Source: Leptodactylus fallax (taxonomy: Eukaryota; Chordata; Amphibia; Anura; Leptodactylidae). From it: a stretch of 64,000 bases of DNA. The DNA lies in assembly GCA_947044405.1 (NCBI GenBank), contig CAMRHE010000207.1:124001-188000 (forward strand). Direction: 5' to 3'. The number at the start of each line of letters is the position of its first letter. Position 1 is the first letter of the stretch. The translations under genes and the position numbers were made by a program. A model generated the notes under the pieces. The model was not told the origin of the DNA. It made no database searches and saw nothing but the letters and a program-made list of their open reading frames with translations. Below are positions 1 through 11,269 of the stretch, piece after piece.

Positions 1-1076
1 TCCAGGCATATCAAATACTACATTACCTAATAGTTGTTTCAGATGCCAATCTGTTAGGCTAAAGGTGTTGTGTAGATCCACTTTTGTTGGCAATGGTGTA
101 GTTTGAATAAAATTCCTCCAGACTATAAAGAATTGTTTTATTTGCAATTTCTTATTCCAAGTCACATGACGCCTATCCATGTTAAACACCCCATTCATCT
201 TTCCCAAGAACAGAGCAATGGATGGTGCCTTGGGGGAAATCCTTGGAGTATAGTTTTGAAAGACCCTGAAGCTAAGACCAATAGAAACTGTTTGTGATAT
301 TTAGGGATGCTGTTAGGGTCTTGCCAGATGTAGCAATACCCTACACTACTGCAGCGGTCTGGGAGGAAGGACAGAGACAAGTGAGCCCTAATCTCACCCC
401 AGCCGATGTCCCTTCCTATTGACTCAGTTACCCTAAACAGTAAAAGGGCAACCTGAAGACGAGCCCTATACTGAGTAAGTGACAACACTGAACAAAGACA
501 GAACAAATGACACAAAGGGAGTTCAGGAAGCCAAGGTGGTAACAGACGAGCAATGCAGTACAAAATCACAATCCAAGAGAATAGACACAAGGCAAGCCAA
601 AGGTCAGAGAAATAGCACAGTAAATATCAAGGGCACAAAGAGAGCAGGCAAAGTCAGAGCAATAACCGGCGACCATGTGAGGGCTGACAACCTGTTTATA
701 GAAAGTCTGGGCAAGCCCCAGACTGGATTGGTGGACAGGCTGTCAATCACACAGGCAAGGCTGAGATTAACTATTTGCGGTCCAGAGAGAAATGCTCAGA
801 ACACGGGTGTGGCTGGAAGTCCATTACATTGCAAGGGAACTAGGACCATGTTCAGACTGAGCAACAAGAAACTTACGTAAGGAATCAAACTGAACATGCC
901 TCCTTTGCCGCAGCGTGCGAGTGGAGGGTGGCGCAGAGACCCGAACAGGCAGAGACGTTACAGAGGCGTTGTGTATCAATTTGAGAAAATATGCCGAATA
1001 AAGTTCATTCTGTCATTAAGCAAAACTGTATCTTAAGTTTCCTTTGGATGTAATCCTGTACTTTCTTCTTATTGTT
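1..1076. other. unassigned sequence, probably old repeat
   Basis: No gene is supported here. Two modest open frames (131 codons on minus at 195-590, 133 codons on plus at 479-880) overlap one another and resemble no family I know. The 480-900 stretch is purine-rich and reads like non-coding repeat sequence. The minus strand of 1-230 can be read as a short hydrophilic peptide and may belong to the LINE remnant next door, but this is weak. Confidence 0.3.
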
Positions 1077-1960
1077 CTACATTTTCACAAACAATGTGTC
1101 AAATCCGCCTCAAGGGCCCCACACTTCAAACAGACTTGTCATCATTCCCTTCAATGCCTGTCTCTTGGGAGAGAAATAACCTCTATGTTGGAGTTTGAAC
1201 TTCATTTCTAGATACATGGCTGCGTGTAATGCACTAACCATCTTGCTGTAGGGTATTAGCAAGTCTTCCTCAGTCAAACTGAGGAACTCTGTGGTCCATG
1301 TTATTATATAAGTAACATCCTCCAATCCTATTTTTGTAATTGAGTAGAGAGTGCTAATTGAGTAAGTTGAGACACGTCTACCCAAAAGCATTTATTGAGG
1401 TCATGTGCCATAGGTTCATCTTCTAGTACTCTCCTGACATGTCCTACAAAATGTTGGGCCTGCATTACTGAGAATTCAAATACCCAATTTTGGAAATTTT
1501 TGCTTCAGATTTGCCCAGGGCACAATATGTAATATATTGTCCCTACAAAGGTCGTGTAGAATTCTAATCCCTAGTCTAAACCATTTCATGAATGGGTAAT
1601 TTGACCTGCCCTGGTGGAAGTTAGGAGCCATTGGGACTGTAATACATTGAGACCTATTTTTTTTTCTCAGGCCTCGCTACGCCCTGTATGCTGTGAACAA
1701 AAGTGGATTATGTTTGCTGACGTCTGGAATGGTCACAACAATAGAGGTGTGAAGGAAAGAGGCCAAGCTGATATTATTTAGGAATTCTCGGTTCACCCTC
1801 AGATCTGAATAAATCGAGTTTCCTGTTAACCAATCTATTACTAAGCGGTATTGGGCAGACAATCCATACTATTCTACACATGGGAAATTTAATCCACCTC
1901 TTTTCTTTTATTCATATAGGTTTACTAAAGCTATTCTGGGTGTTCTATGTTTCTAGGCAA
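1077..1960 (-). pseudogene. LINE ORF2 C-terminal remnant, L1/Tx1-like (tentative)
   Basis: Reading the minus strand from about 1900 to 1110 gives discontinuous segments that resemble the region after the reverse transcriptase in L1/Tx1 ORF2 proteins. One segment is rich in Trp and Arg around 'YRAWRGLRKKNRS' near 1690-1660. A later one around 'KLQHRGYFSPKR' near 1190-1150 resembles the 'YKILHRWYLTP'-type motif of the family. Frames change and stops interrupt, so this is a dead copy. No catalytic motif is left. The assignment is from memory of family patterns only and could be wrong. Confidence 0.4.
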
Positions 1961-2438
1961 GTCATATTTTAATTTAATTTTTAATTATTTTTGGATTGAG
2001 AATATTGCCACATGTATTTAATTAAAAATATAGACATCCGCCTGCATAACATGAAGATACCAATGGTAATAAAGCGGTTTATAAGCAAAGCAAAGCTGAC
2101 CTATGCTCTATTCAGATGACCATGATGCAAAACAGCTGTGAAAAATGGCCATTTGTCATGGCAGGGAAAAACTGACATTTTTCACGGCTGTTTTTCATCC
2201 ATGGGTCACCTGTTTTCATTGATCCCTCATAGATTTGAGTCTGCTGAGGGATCCATGAAAATGGGCAAAAATAGGACATGTCCTATTTTGTGATGTCCCA
2301 TTAAAATGTAACATCAAAAAAAGGTCATGTGACTAGCTCCACTGAAATCAATTCATTTTAATGTGACCGAGCAATGGCCATAAAAATAAACAGCCATTTA
2401 TCATGTTTGTTACAATGTGTGATCTGAAGAAAGAAAAA

Positions 2439-3172
2439 GGGGGCGTTCTCACTACCATTGTTAATGTCCGTTGCTGTCTTCCAACATAGGATGACAGCAA
2501 CGGACATTAAACTGTTGCAGAGAATGGTCACATACTGGTTCTGTGTCCATTCCCATTGACATTAATGTAAACAACATGACGGAAGCTATCTGTTTACCTT
2601 TATAATTGAAGATTGTCGTGCATGCAGGTAAAGGTATAGGTAAAGGTAAACAAACATGACAGAAGCTACAGGTGCATCTCAATAAATTAGAATATTTTTG
2701 AAACATTCATTCATTTCAGTAATTCAATTCAAAATCAGTGTCTTCCATGATTGTGTGTCCTACTGAACCCGACTGAGGGATCATTTAAAGGCTTAGGAAA
2801 CCTTGGCAGGTGACACTGAATTTACAATACTGAACTTTTTTACAATATTCTAATTTTCTTAGATTTGGTTTTCATTACCTGTAATCCATAATCAACATTT
2901 ACAGAAATAAAACACTTGAAATAGAAAACTCTGTGTGTAAAGAATCTAGAAAATATAGGTCACTTTTTAAAATTAATTACTGAAAGAAATAAACGTTTCA
3001 AAGATATTCTAATTTAATGAGATGCACTTGTAGCATGTTTTTTACATTAGTGTCAATGGGAACAGACAAAGAATCAGTCTGTGATCATACTTTGCAACAG
3101 TTTAATGTCCATTGCTGTCATCCTATGAGGGAAGACAGCAACAGACATTAACAACGGTAGTGTGAACACCTG
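2439..3172. mobile_element. inverted-repeat element with subterminal hairpins, carrying a nested Tc1-type element
   Basis: The ends are imperfect inverted repeats: 'CACTACCATTGTTAATGTC' at the left (about 2450-2468) matches the reverse complement of 'GACATTAACAACGGTAGTG' at the right (3144-3162). Each terminal repeat is itself palindromic around a block reading ATTAATGTC..GTTGCTGTC and its complement, so each end could fold into its own hairpin. There is no open frame of note, so it is a non-autonomous MITE-like element. I could not fix a target duplication. A related but diverged copy lies near 58580-58780. A smaller Tc1-type insertion splits it at 2669-3030. Confidence 0.6.
2669..3030. mobile_element. 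non-autonomous Tc1/mariner-type element (362 bp)
   Basis: Left end 'CAGGTGCATCTCAATAAATT' is mirrored by 'ATTTAATGAGATGCACTTG' at the right end. The element is flanked on both sides by TA (2667-2668 and 3031-3032), the Tc1/mariner target duplication. There is no transposase frame. It sits inside the element at 2439-3172 and is therefore younger than it. Confidence 0.85.
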
Positions 3173-3179
3173 CTAACAT

Positions 3180-4010
3180 GGTGATAGTGATTACTATAAA
3201 TAATTCAGGATAATCTCTCCTTTATTCAAGTAACCACTCTTAATCTTATTCTTGATTTAGGAGTCCAGTGGGCGTTCCTACTCAGTGACTGACAGCTATT
3301 TCTGTATACACACTCATACAGAGAAGACTGCCAATCTCCAAGTAGAAAACGCTACACAGGGCCTATGGGCATTACAACTTTCTGTAATATATACAATTTA
3401 TCTGTCCCCAAATCTTTCTAGGCTTTGCCACGTCATATATCGCATATAGTATGTACACAGGAAGAGAAATGAGGATATTTTTTTAGTTTTGCCAAATTAC
3501 CTGTCAGATCTTTGGTTCAGAGTGTATTGTACATAATCAAATGCAAACCATATAAGAGAAAAGAAGCAATTATACTTGTATAATAGTTATATTTTTGTTG
3601 GATTCCTGCCAGCTCATACAGTTCTATTGGGTGCTCCATACTTTGAATCCATAGTATGTGGTAAATTGATGTGTGAAGCTCGGCACATAGCAAGCTTCAT
3701 CCATGTGTAAAATAATTACACTGTAATAGACGCTGGCTGGTAAAGGAAGTAGCATTGCACTTTAATGCACTTTAATGCTTAAGGCTGCTTTTTCTAATTA
3801 ACCGCACCGCAACACAATGCTTAGAATTACAGAATTACTGCTGAGCCGCTACTAGTTACATTCTGACCAGGGCACCAGTTACATATAGGTTGTATATGCT
3901 CCTTGTGAATGCATACCATTTCTGTGGATACTTACGTATACTTTACCACCTTACATATATGCTTGGTGGTAAGAGTTAGACTGTAATCTCATACAATAAA
4001 GAAACATCTC
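3180..4010. other. no gene seen
   Basis: AT-rich unique-looking sequence without a supported reading frame or a clear repeat structure. Confidence 0.5.
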
Positions 4011-4014
4011 AATT

Positions 4015-4150
4015 AGAAATGAGCGAATCGAATCGAAGCTGTCGAAGTGGAATTCGATCCGAATTTCAGGAAATATTCGATTTGCATCGAATCCGGATTT
4101 GCTCACGCTTCGTGGTAACGAATCGCATTTTGTTCAAAATGTCTGCTGCA
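4015..4150. repeat. dispersed repeat fragment rich in TCGAAT-type motifs
   Basis: The stretch repeats short motifs such as GAATCGAA, GGAATTCGAT and TTCGATTTGC. Similar 'rAAATGAGCgAA' starts recur in the window near 42173 and 47147, suggesting an interspersed family. No inverted ends or target duplication could be defined. Confidence 0.35.
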
Positions 4151-4860
4151 CATGGGGAAAGGAACTCTGGGAACGCGGGATCACCCACAATGCCATGCAT
4201 GCAGCCAATCAGCAGCCAGCCCAGTGATGTCACAGCCCTTTAATCCCTTCGCAAGTGCCCACAGCATGTTTGACCACTGCATCCATGGTGTTAAAACCCC
4301 CAATCAGTTATGGAGCAGGTTGTTAGCTGTAATTGCTGCAATGGAAACTACAATAATGTCAAATCCATGCAATACGTGCAGTGACATAGACCATAGCAGT
4401 GTGGAGATGGAGCAGTCAGTAATAGGCCCAAGATGGTGGCCTAACTGGTCACAGTGGCATTGGCAGCAATTCCTCTTACAGGCTCTAGGTCAGCAAAGTG
4501 ATGAAGGGGGTCACTCTAAGGTCATGATAGCACTCCCTTATTGTGTGATGGCATTTTGGGGTGCCCTTGAGCAGGGCCGGCGTTAGGGGGGGGCAAACTG
4601 GGCAATTGCCCAGGGCCCCGACCCCAAAGGGGCCCCCGGGATCCGGAGCCTGATGACTCCGGATCCCGGAGTGTTAGGCCTGGCCATATCGATAACAGAA
4701 AGGGACCGCAGGGCCCCTTTCCGAGGTGAGTAAAAATAGCAAACATTTTCACTCACCTGTCCTTGGCGTCCGACGTCATCTTCTAGCGTTCCGGACATCA
4801 CCGCTGAGGTCTCTGAAGAGACCCCAGAGTATAATATAATAATAGCACTGTAGGGCCCCT

Positions 4861-6370
4861 GTGGAGCATTATACTGGAGGGCCCCTCTGGATAGCATATT
4901 ATACTGTGTGGGGCCACTGTGGAGTATTATACCGGGGAAGGGGCCCTCTGGATAGCATGTTATATTCTGTGGGGCCTCTGTGGAAAATTATAATGTGGGG
5001 GAGGGCTCTGGAGATAATGTTATATTATGTGGGGCCACTTTGGAGCATTATGCTCTCCAGAGGAGCCCCCCAGTATAATGCTCCAAAGTGGCCCCACAGA
5101 ATATAACATGCTCTCCAGAGCCCCCCCACTTTATAATACTCCATAGAGACCCCACAGAATATAACATGTTCTCCAGAGGGCCCCCTCCCCAGTATAATGC
5201 TCCACAGTGGCCCCACACTATATAATATGCTCTCCAGAGCCCCCCCCAGTATAATGCTCCACGGTTTCCCCACACAGTATAATATGCTCTCCAGAGGGGC
5301 CCCCCAGTATATTATACTGTGCGGGGCCACTGTGGAGCATTATACTGGGGGGGGCTCTGGAGAGCATGTTATACTGTTTTGAGCCACTGTGGAGCATTAT
5401 ACTGGGGGGGGGGGCTCTGGAAAGCATATTATACTGTTTTGGGCCGCTGTGGAGTATTATACTGGGGAAACCTCTCTGGGCAGTATATTATACTGTGTGG
5501 AGGCCATTTCTGGAGCATGTTATACTGAGTGGGGTCACTGTGGAGCATTATTCTGGGGGGGCCATCAGCAGAGCATATTATATTGCGTTGCGCCACTGTG
5601 GGGCATTATTTGGGGGGGACTAATGAGCATTATACTAGGGGGCCCTCTGGGGAGCATATTATACTGCGTGGGGCCTACTGTGGAACATTATACTGGGGGG
5701 ACGCTCTGGGGAGCATAATATATTGCGTGGGGCCACTGTGGAGCAAAATACTGGAGGGGGCACTGTGGAGCATTATACTAGCGGGGGCTCTCTGGGGAGC
5801 ATATTATACTATAGGCCACTGTGGAGCTTTATACTGGGGGAAGGGACAGTGTGGGGAGCCTGTTATACTGTGTGGGGCCACTATGGAGTGTATTATATTG
5901 TGTGGGGCTTTTTGGGAGCATATGATACTCTGTGGGGCCATTGTAGAGCATTATACTGGGGGGGACTGTGGGGAACATATTATACTGTGGGGGACCACTG
6001 TGGAGCATTATACTGGGGGAACCCCTCTGGGGAGTATACAGTATTATACTGTGTGGAGGTCATTATGGAGCATGTTATACTGTGTTAGGCCACTGGAGCA
6101 TTATACTGGGGGGGGGGGGCATTGTGTGGTGCATATTATACTGTGTGGAGCATATTATATTGTGTGGGGCTGCTGGGGAGCATATTGCACCGTCTGGGGC
6201 CACTAAGGGGTAATATACTGTGTGGGCTACTGTGGAGTATTATACTGTGTGGAGCCGTACATACCATGTGGGGGCACTATGGGGGGTTCATGGGAGCATT
6301 TTATACTGTGGAGCACTATATACCATGTGGAGCATTATATACCATGTGGAGCATTATACTGTGGTGGGGG
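4861..6370. repeat. minisatellite array with two internal orientation switches
   Basis: About 25 degenerate units of roughly 60 bp with core 'GGGGCCACTGTGGAGCATTA' and 'CTCTGGRGAGCATRTTATAC'. Units read on the plus strand at 4861-5042, on the minus strand at about 5045-5310, and again on the plus strand from about 5312 to the end. The two switches create perfect local palindromes. The array lies inside the hAT-like element and shares its core with the array at 10190-11160. Confidence 0.85.
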
Positions 6371-6659
6371 GGGGCTCATAATTCCTGCTGGCAGCCCTGT
6401 GTGCTATGTTTGCATCACAGCTCCCTCACTATAATCTTGCACATACATGTAGTGCTCCATGGCCATGTCATTCCCCATACAGTACTATGCATGAACCAGA
6501 GTTATTGGGGCCTGCACAGTACTATAGGGGCTGACTATACTGGGAACATACTCAGTAACACCAGATAATCAGCACATATGTAAGACTTCAGTGAAGGAGC
6601 CGTGGTGTAGGTTATTAGCAGGAAGATGTTGGGTGGGGCCCTTCAGTCCGACACTGTAT

Positions 6660-7110
6660 AACGGAGAACTATTATATATAAGGGTGGGTTACTATATATA
6701 ATTGGGAAACTTAAGTATGAGGGGGATATTATAAGGGGGAACTATTATTTATAAGATGGGCTATTATTTGTAAGTGGGGAACTATTATATATAAGGCATC
6801 CATTATAAGGGGGGAGCTATTATTTATAAGAGGGGAACTTTTTATTTTTGTTAAGTGGGCTTATTTATAAAGGGGGCTATTAGTGATAATGGGGACTATT
6901 ACTTATAAGGGTAACTATTATTTATGAGGGGGCTATTATTTATAAGGAAGCAGTATTATTTTTACGGAGTGTCTGTTACTGATAAGGGGGAATATTACTG
7001 ATACAGGGCACTATTTATCATTTATAAGGTAGCTATTACTGACAAAGGTGTAATATTATTTATAAGCAGGGGCTATTATTTATAAGGAGGCGTTATAGTA
7101 ACTGATGACT
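6660..7110. repeat. AT-rich tandem repeat, CTATTATTTATAAGGGG type
   Basis: Degenerate tandem units of roughly 22-35 bp built on 'CTATTATTTATAAGGGGG' run through this interval. It forms the right interior of the hAT-like element, separated from the larger array by about 290 bp. Confidence 0.75.
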
Positions 7111-7324
7111 GGGTGCAAAAATCTATTAGGTGGTACAAAGGTGCTCATTTGAATTGTGTGTGGTAAAATGGGGCTTGTTATTACTTTTTTGTTGGCAGAA
7201 AGGAGGCATTATTATAGGGGTTGCTACTGCAAGACGATGGTGTTGTTTGCATATCAGCATTTGGGGCCCCGCTTTTAATTTTGCCCAGGGCCCCACTTTG
7301 TCTAAAACCGGCCCTGCCCTTGAG

Positions 7325-8035
7325 GTACCAATGAAGGGACAGGAGATGGAATAGCAGTTAAAATAGGTGTAGCTTACGGCTCAGTTTCATCCAGTTACAA
7401 CATAACATAGAAGCACATTAACTTACAGCAGCAGGATCGTCACAGAGGACTCTCTACACATACAGAGAGAAGTGGCTATGCTCTTCACCTCTTAATCAGT
7501 TCTATAACCCTTTCTCCTTTCCAACCACTCTTGGAGAAATGCAGGATATGTTTTGGCCATGGCCACCTTGGGTTTTCTCACTATTCAGCATGGAGATTTT
7601 AATAAGAGTCAGGTACACAGTGTCTTGTCTCTGTAAGCTTAGTGCCCAGTGACATAGGGCTGCCTCTTCTTCCTATCTGCCACTAACTAACCTACAGTGA
7701 AGGTGCTTTATCACTAACTTCTTCTTCTAATGCTTGCCTTCAACTCACCACACACCACTGCTCTATTTTTTAAATTATCCATTATTTATTGATTTTATAA
7801 AATAGATAATGTGGATTAACCTCTTCCTGCCACTTCACCAACTATTCACATCCTAAAGACTGGGCCATCTTCTACAAGGACTTGGATAATCATCCTTCTT
7901 TCCTTTTCTTACAGCATACTATTGATTCCCCCTCTCCCTGTCTTTTTGAGGCACACATTAGCCTTGGAACTTGTCTAATAATACCAATAGACCTGGCTAT
8001 CTGTTTTGCCAAATGAAAAGATTCTTTGGATTCCG
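7325..8035. other. no gene seen
   Basis: Unique-looking sequence with only short frames. No motif, repeat or RNA gene recognised. Confidence 0.5.
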
Positions 8036-8149
8036 TATAATAGAATAAAGTTATAGAATAAAACACTGGATTATCCCCAATAGCTTAACATTTTATTAAG
8101 AAGAGTATAAGAAGATAGCAAAAAGGTCTTACAACAAGGAAAAGTATAA

Positions 8150-8440
8150 AAGATATTAGAATGTAATTTAATCAACACTTACAACACTTAAAAGTATATC
8201 AGAAGGTATATCAAGGTTAATCAACCTGTGATATTAATCAAAACCTGAGATAAAGCAAGGTATAATCAACACTAGCAATAAAGCAAGGTATAGTAAGATA
8301 ATCAAAGTTGTGAATCAAAGTTAAGCAAACTATGATATAATCAACACTTGTAATAAAGCAAGGTATAATCAACACTAGCATTAAAGAAAGGTATATCAAA
8401 GTTAATCAGAAAAGAAGGTAATTAAATCCACACTTACAAC
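8150..8440. repeat. degenerate AT-rich tandem repeat
   Basis: Irregular repeats of 'AATCAACACT' and 'AATAAAGCAAGGTATA' with a spacing of roughly 30-60 bp. No coding potential. Confidence 0.6.
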
Positions 8441-8734
8441 ACTGCCAAGCTTCATTGATGAATTCCGATAAGGATATCTGCAGGAAGTATCACTCAGCCA
8501 GGTGACAGGTCTCATCAAGCAGAACCAGGTGTCCCCAATCACTGCTGTCAAGATTGCAACACCAATGCTGGGGGATGTTTCCCATCTTATACCCTTTGTG
8601 TGTGTCATAGAGTGGGCGGTTACAGAAGTGATACATCTCTGTAAGGCTTTACTCTTCTCCAAGCTCATATTCATGTGGAAGGGGCCAATTTCCACTTGAA
8701 TATGTCTCGTGATATATATGCTTTAAACAGAGTT

Positions 8735-8855
8735 GCCCCTTTGATCTGGTTTGTATGGACATGTAAATATCACTTCAAACAGCGTCTTTGATCTGTTTTG
8801 CATGGACATGTAAATATAACCTTTTGATCAGGTTTGTATAGACATGTAAATCTCA
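8735..8855. repeat. short tandem repeat, three units of about 55 bp
   Basis: Three imperfect units share 'TTTGATC', 'GGTTTGTATGGACATGTAAA' and nearby bases. A related short repeat ('GGGCAGCTATTTTATCAA') follows near 8950-9000. Confidence 0.6.
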
Positions 8856-9044
8856 GAACATGTCAACTTGATAGAGTGTGTAGACATTACTTTACACCGG
8901 GTTGAAATTAAGGTTACTATGAACTGGCTATTATAAACATCTTGTCATGAGCAGCCATTTTATCAAGGGCAGCTATTTTATCAAGGGCAGCTATTTTGCA
9001 TTACACTATCAGCCTGTGTTCACTGTGACTATTCCCTTCAATGC

Positions 9045-9279
9045 TGATGATGGCTCAGTGGTCAGCACTGATGCTTTGCAGTGTGGGAGTTCTCGGTTCA
9101 ATCCCAGCCAAGGACAACGTCGGCTTGGAGTTTGTATGTTCTCTCCATGAGTTTCCTCCCACACACCAAAGACATACCGATAGGGAATTTAGACTGTGAG
9201 ACCTAAATGGGACAATGACTGACAATGTCTGTAATGCGCTGCGGAATGTGATGGTGCTATACAAGTAAGAGAAATAATA
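9045..9279 (+). repeat. tRNA-headed SINE, diverged copy
   Basis: The 5' part has an A-box-like 'TGGCTCAGTGGTCAGCAC' and a B-box-like 'GGTTCAATCCC' (internal RNA polymerase III promoter pattern). The body reads GTTTGTATGTTCTC...TTTCCTCCCAC and the tail 'GCGCTGCGGAATGTGATGG' ending near CTATACAAGTAA. Other copies lie at 9456, 34830 and 42264 (plus) and 45478 (minus). The tail resembles those of LINE-mobilised SINEs, but I cannot name the partner. Confidence 0.8.
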
Positions 9280-9455
9280 CTTTGTCAATTGCTTGCCAGT
9301 GTGGGGGTTACTGGGTCTGATGGCATTATGTGAACAGTCTGGGTCTAACAAAGCCTTCAGGAGAGTCCAGAGGCTATTTAGGCAAGAAAGTTTAAAGATG
9401 TCTGTTATTGTGATAAAAAAATTATGTTTGCAACATCAGGCGCAGAAATGAACTA

Positions 9456-9698
9456 AGGGTAGCACGGTGGCTCAGTGGTTAGCGCTGGAGTCCTGGGTTC
9501 GAATCCTGCCAAGGACAACATCTGCAAGGAGTTTGTATGTTCTCCCTGTGTTTGCGTGGGTACTCCGGTTTCCTCCCACACTCCAAAGAAATACTGATAG
9601 GGAACGTAGATTGTGAGCCCTATATGGGACAGTGACTGTCAATGTCTGTAAAGCGCTGCGGAATATGATGGCGCTATATAAGTAAGCATAATAAATAA
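9456..9698 (+). repeat. tRNA-headed SINE, better-preserved copy
   Basis: A-box-like 'TGGCTCAGTGGTTAGCGC', B-box-like 'GGTTCGAATCC', conserved body and the tail 'GGCGCTATATAAGTAAGC' followed by AATAAATAA. It is the cleanest copy in the window and defines the family here, about 240 bp long. Confidence 0.85.
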
Positions 9699-9719
9699 CT
9701 TGAGAACACTTTGGTTTCA

Positions 9720-10060
9720 ATGTGTCTATTCACATGTCCATTTTTTTTTTTTTGACTGACATCAAAGAATGTAAAAAACTGACATGCTCTATTTTTGTCC
9801 ATTTTCACTGACCCAATACAAATCAACGGATCCATTTTTAACTGATGTAAAATGTAAAATTTATGTCCATTTTACATCCGTTAAAAACGGAACAGTGGGT
9901 TGGGTAAAAAATAAAGACAATGAAATTCATCTATTTTTTCACTGACAGTTAAAAACTGATGCAAAACAAATGACACTTGGCCATCAAAGATGGAAAAATG
10001 GATGTAAAACAGATGCAAAATGGCCATTAAAAATGGACTGTTCAGCTTTTCAGTCACTTT
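9720..10060. repeat. dispersed A/T-rich repeat with GTCCATTTT motifs
   Basis: The stretch carries many copies of short motifs such as GTCCATTTT, AACTGATG and AAAATGGAC in both orientations, giving loose self-complementarity. Comparable sequence lies at about 2110-2400 and 34240-34530. Probably a family of foldback elements, but ends and target duplications are not resolvable here. Confidence 0.4.
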
Positions 10061-10187
10061 GATGGGATAAGGTTGTAATTACATTGCACTGCCACTATGA
10101 AACAAATAGCGTTCAATGTAAACAGTGGAGGGACCACAGTGCATGCACGAGCACTGCAGCCCCATCAAACACGGCGAACCTGAGTGT

Positions 10188-11160
10188 TTGTGGGGAGCAT
10201 ATAATACTGGATAGGGCCCACTGTGGGGGGCATATAATACTTGGTGGGGGCCACTGTGGGAAGTATATAATACTGGGTGGGGGCCACTGTGGAGCATATA
10301 CTACTGGGTGGGGGCCACTGTGGGGAGCATATACTACTGGGTGGTGGCCACTGTGGGGAGCATATAATACTGGGTAGGGCCAACTGTGGGGGGCATATAA
10401 TACTGGGTGGGGGACACTGTGGGAAGCATACAATACTGGGTGGGGGACACTGTGGAGCATATAATACTGGTTGGGGGCCACTGTGGAGCATATACTACTG
10501 GGTGGGGGCCACTGTCGGGAGCATATATTACTGGGTGGGGGCCATTGTGGAGTATAAACTACTGGGTGGGGGCCACTGTGGAGCATATACTTCTGGGTGG
10601 GGTCCACTGTGGAGCATATACTCCTGGGTGGGGGCCACTGTGGGGAGCAAATAATACTGGGTAGGGCCCACTGTGGGGGGCATATAATACTGGGTAGGGA
10701 CCACTGTGGGAAGCATATAATACTAGGTGGGGGCCACTGTGGAGCATATACTACTGGGTGGGGGCCACTGTGGGGAGCATATACTACTGGGTGGGGGCCA
10801 TTGTGGAGCATAGTCTACTGGGTGGGGGCCACTGTGGCGCATACACTACTGGGTGGGGGCCACTGTGGGGAGCATATAATACTGGATAGGGCCCACTGTG
10901 GGGGGCATATAATACTGGGTAGGGCCCACTGTGGGGGGCATATAATACTGGGTGGGGGCCACTGTGGGAAGCATACAATACTGGGTGGGGGCCACTGTGG
11001 GGAGCATATAATACAGGGCGGGGTCACTGTGTGGAGCATATTATACTGTGTGGGGCCACTGTTGGGAGCATATTATACTGTGTGTGGGAGAAGCAATGTG
11101 GAGCATATAATGCTGTATGGGGGCCACTGTCGAACATATTATACTGTTTGGGGCCCTGTA
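10188..11160. repeat. minisatellite array, about 33-bp unit
   Basis: About 30 units on 'GGGGGCCACTGTGGGGAGCA' followed by TATAATACTGGGT, all in one orientation. The unit shares the CCACTGTGGrGCAT core with the array at 4861-6370. Frames of up to 232 codons on either strand are by-products of the repeat. Confidence 0.85.
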
Positions 11161-11262
11161 GCCATCACTATCAAGAATTTGCTGTAGGGAGGGGGTAGAG
11201 GACCCAGGACAAAAGTTTGCACTGGGGCCCACAACACTTTAGTTACACCACTGACTGGGTGT
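11161..11262. mobile_element. 3' end of a hAT-like element (fragment)
   Basis: The sequence runs from AAGAATTTGCTGTAGGGAGG to 'TTTAGTTACACCACTG', which is CAGTGGTGTAACTAAA on the other strand, a hAT-style terminus. A sister end lies at about 35945-36030. The matching left end was not found, so the preceding minisatellite probably belongs to a partly deleted element. Confidence 0.5.
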
Positions 11263-11269
11263 GATGAAG

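Larger units (their letters stand above)
4572..7316. mobile_element. hAT-like non-autonomous DNA transposon (about 2.7 kb)
   Basis: The left end 'CAGGGCCGGCGTTAG' is matched by the reverse complement of the right end, 'CTAAAACCGGCCCTG'. Inner parts also match ('GCCCAGGGCCCC' near both ends). A perfect 8-bp direct repeat 'CCCTTGAG' flanks the element at 4564-4571 and 7317-7324. Short inverted ends beginning CAGGG plus an 8-bp duplication are the hAT signature. No transposase frame exists, and the interior is mostly minisatellite (4861-6370 and 6660-7110). Long open frames in the array result from a stop-poor repeat and are not genes. Confidence 0.9.

Noticed and set aside
479..880. 133-codon plus-strand frame
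   Set aside because: No family resemblance, overlaps another frame on the other strand, and the composition is that of a purine-rich repeat.
4648..4672. CTGATGA followed by a perfect CTCCGG hairpin, hammerhead-like
   Set aside because: The hairpin is not followed by GAAA, so the second half of the core is missing.
4861..6568. Many long open frames (up to 225 codons) on both strands rich in G, W, Y, I
   Set aside because: They follow the minisatellite unit, occur in several frames at once and look like translated repeats. No gene.
10084..11187. Frames of up to 232 codons with repeated GHCGEHIILG- or PPPSIICSPQW-type units
   Set aside because: Translation of a stop-poor 33-bp tandem repeat on both strands.
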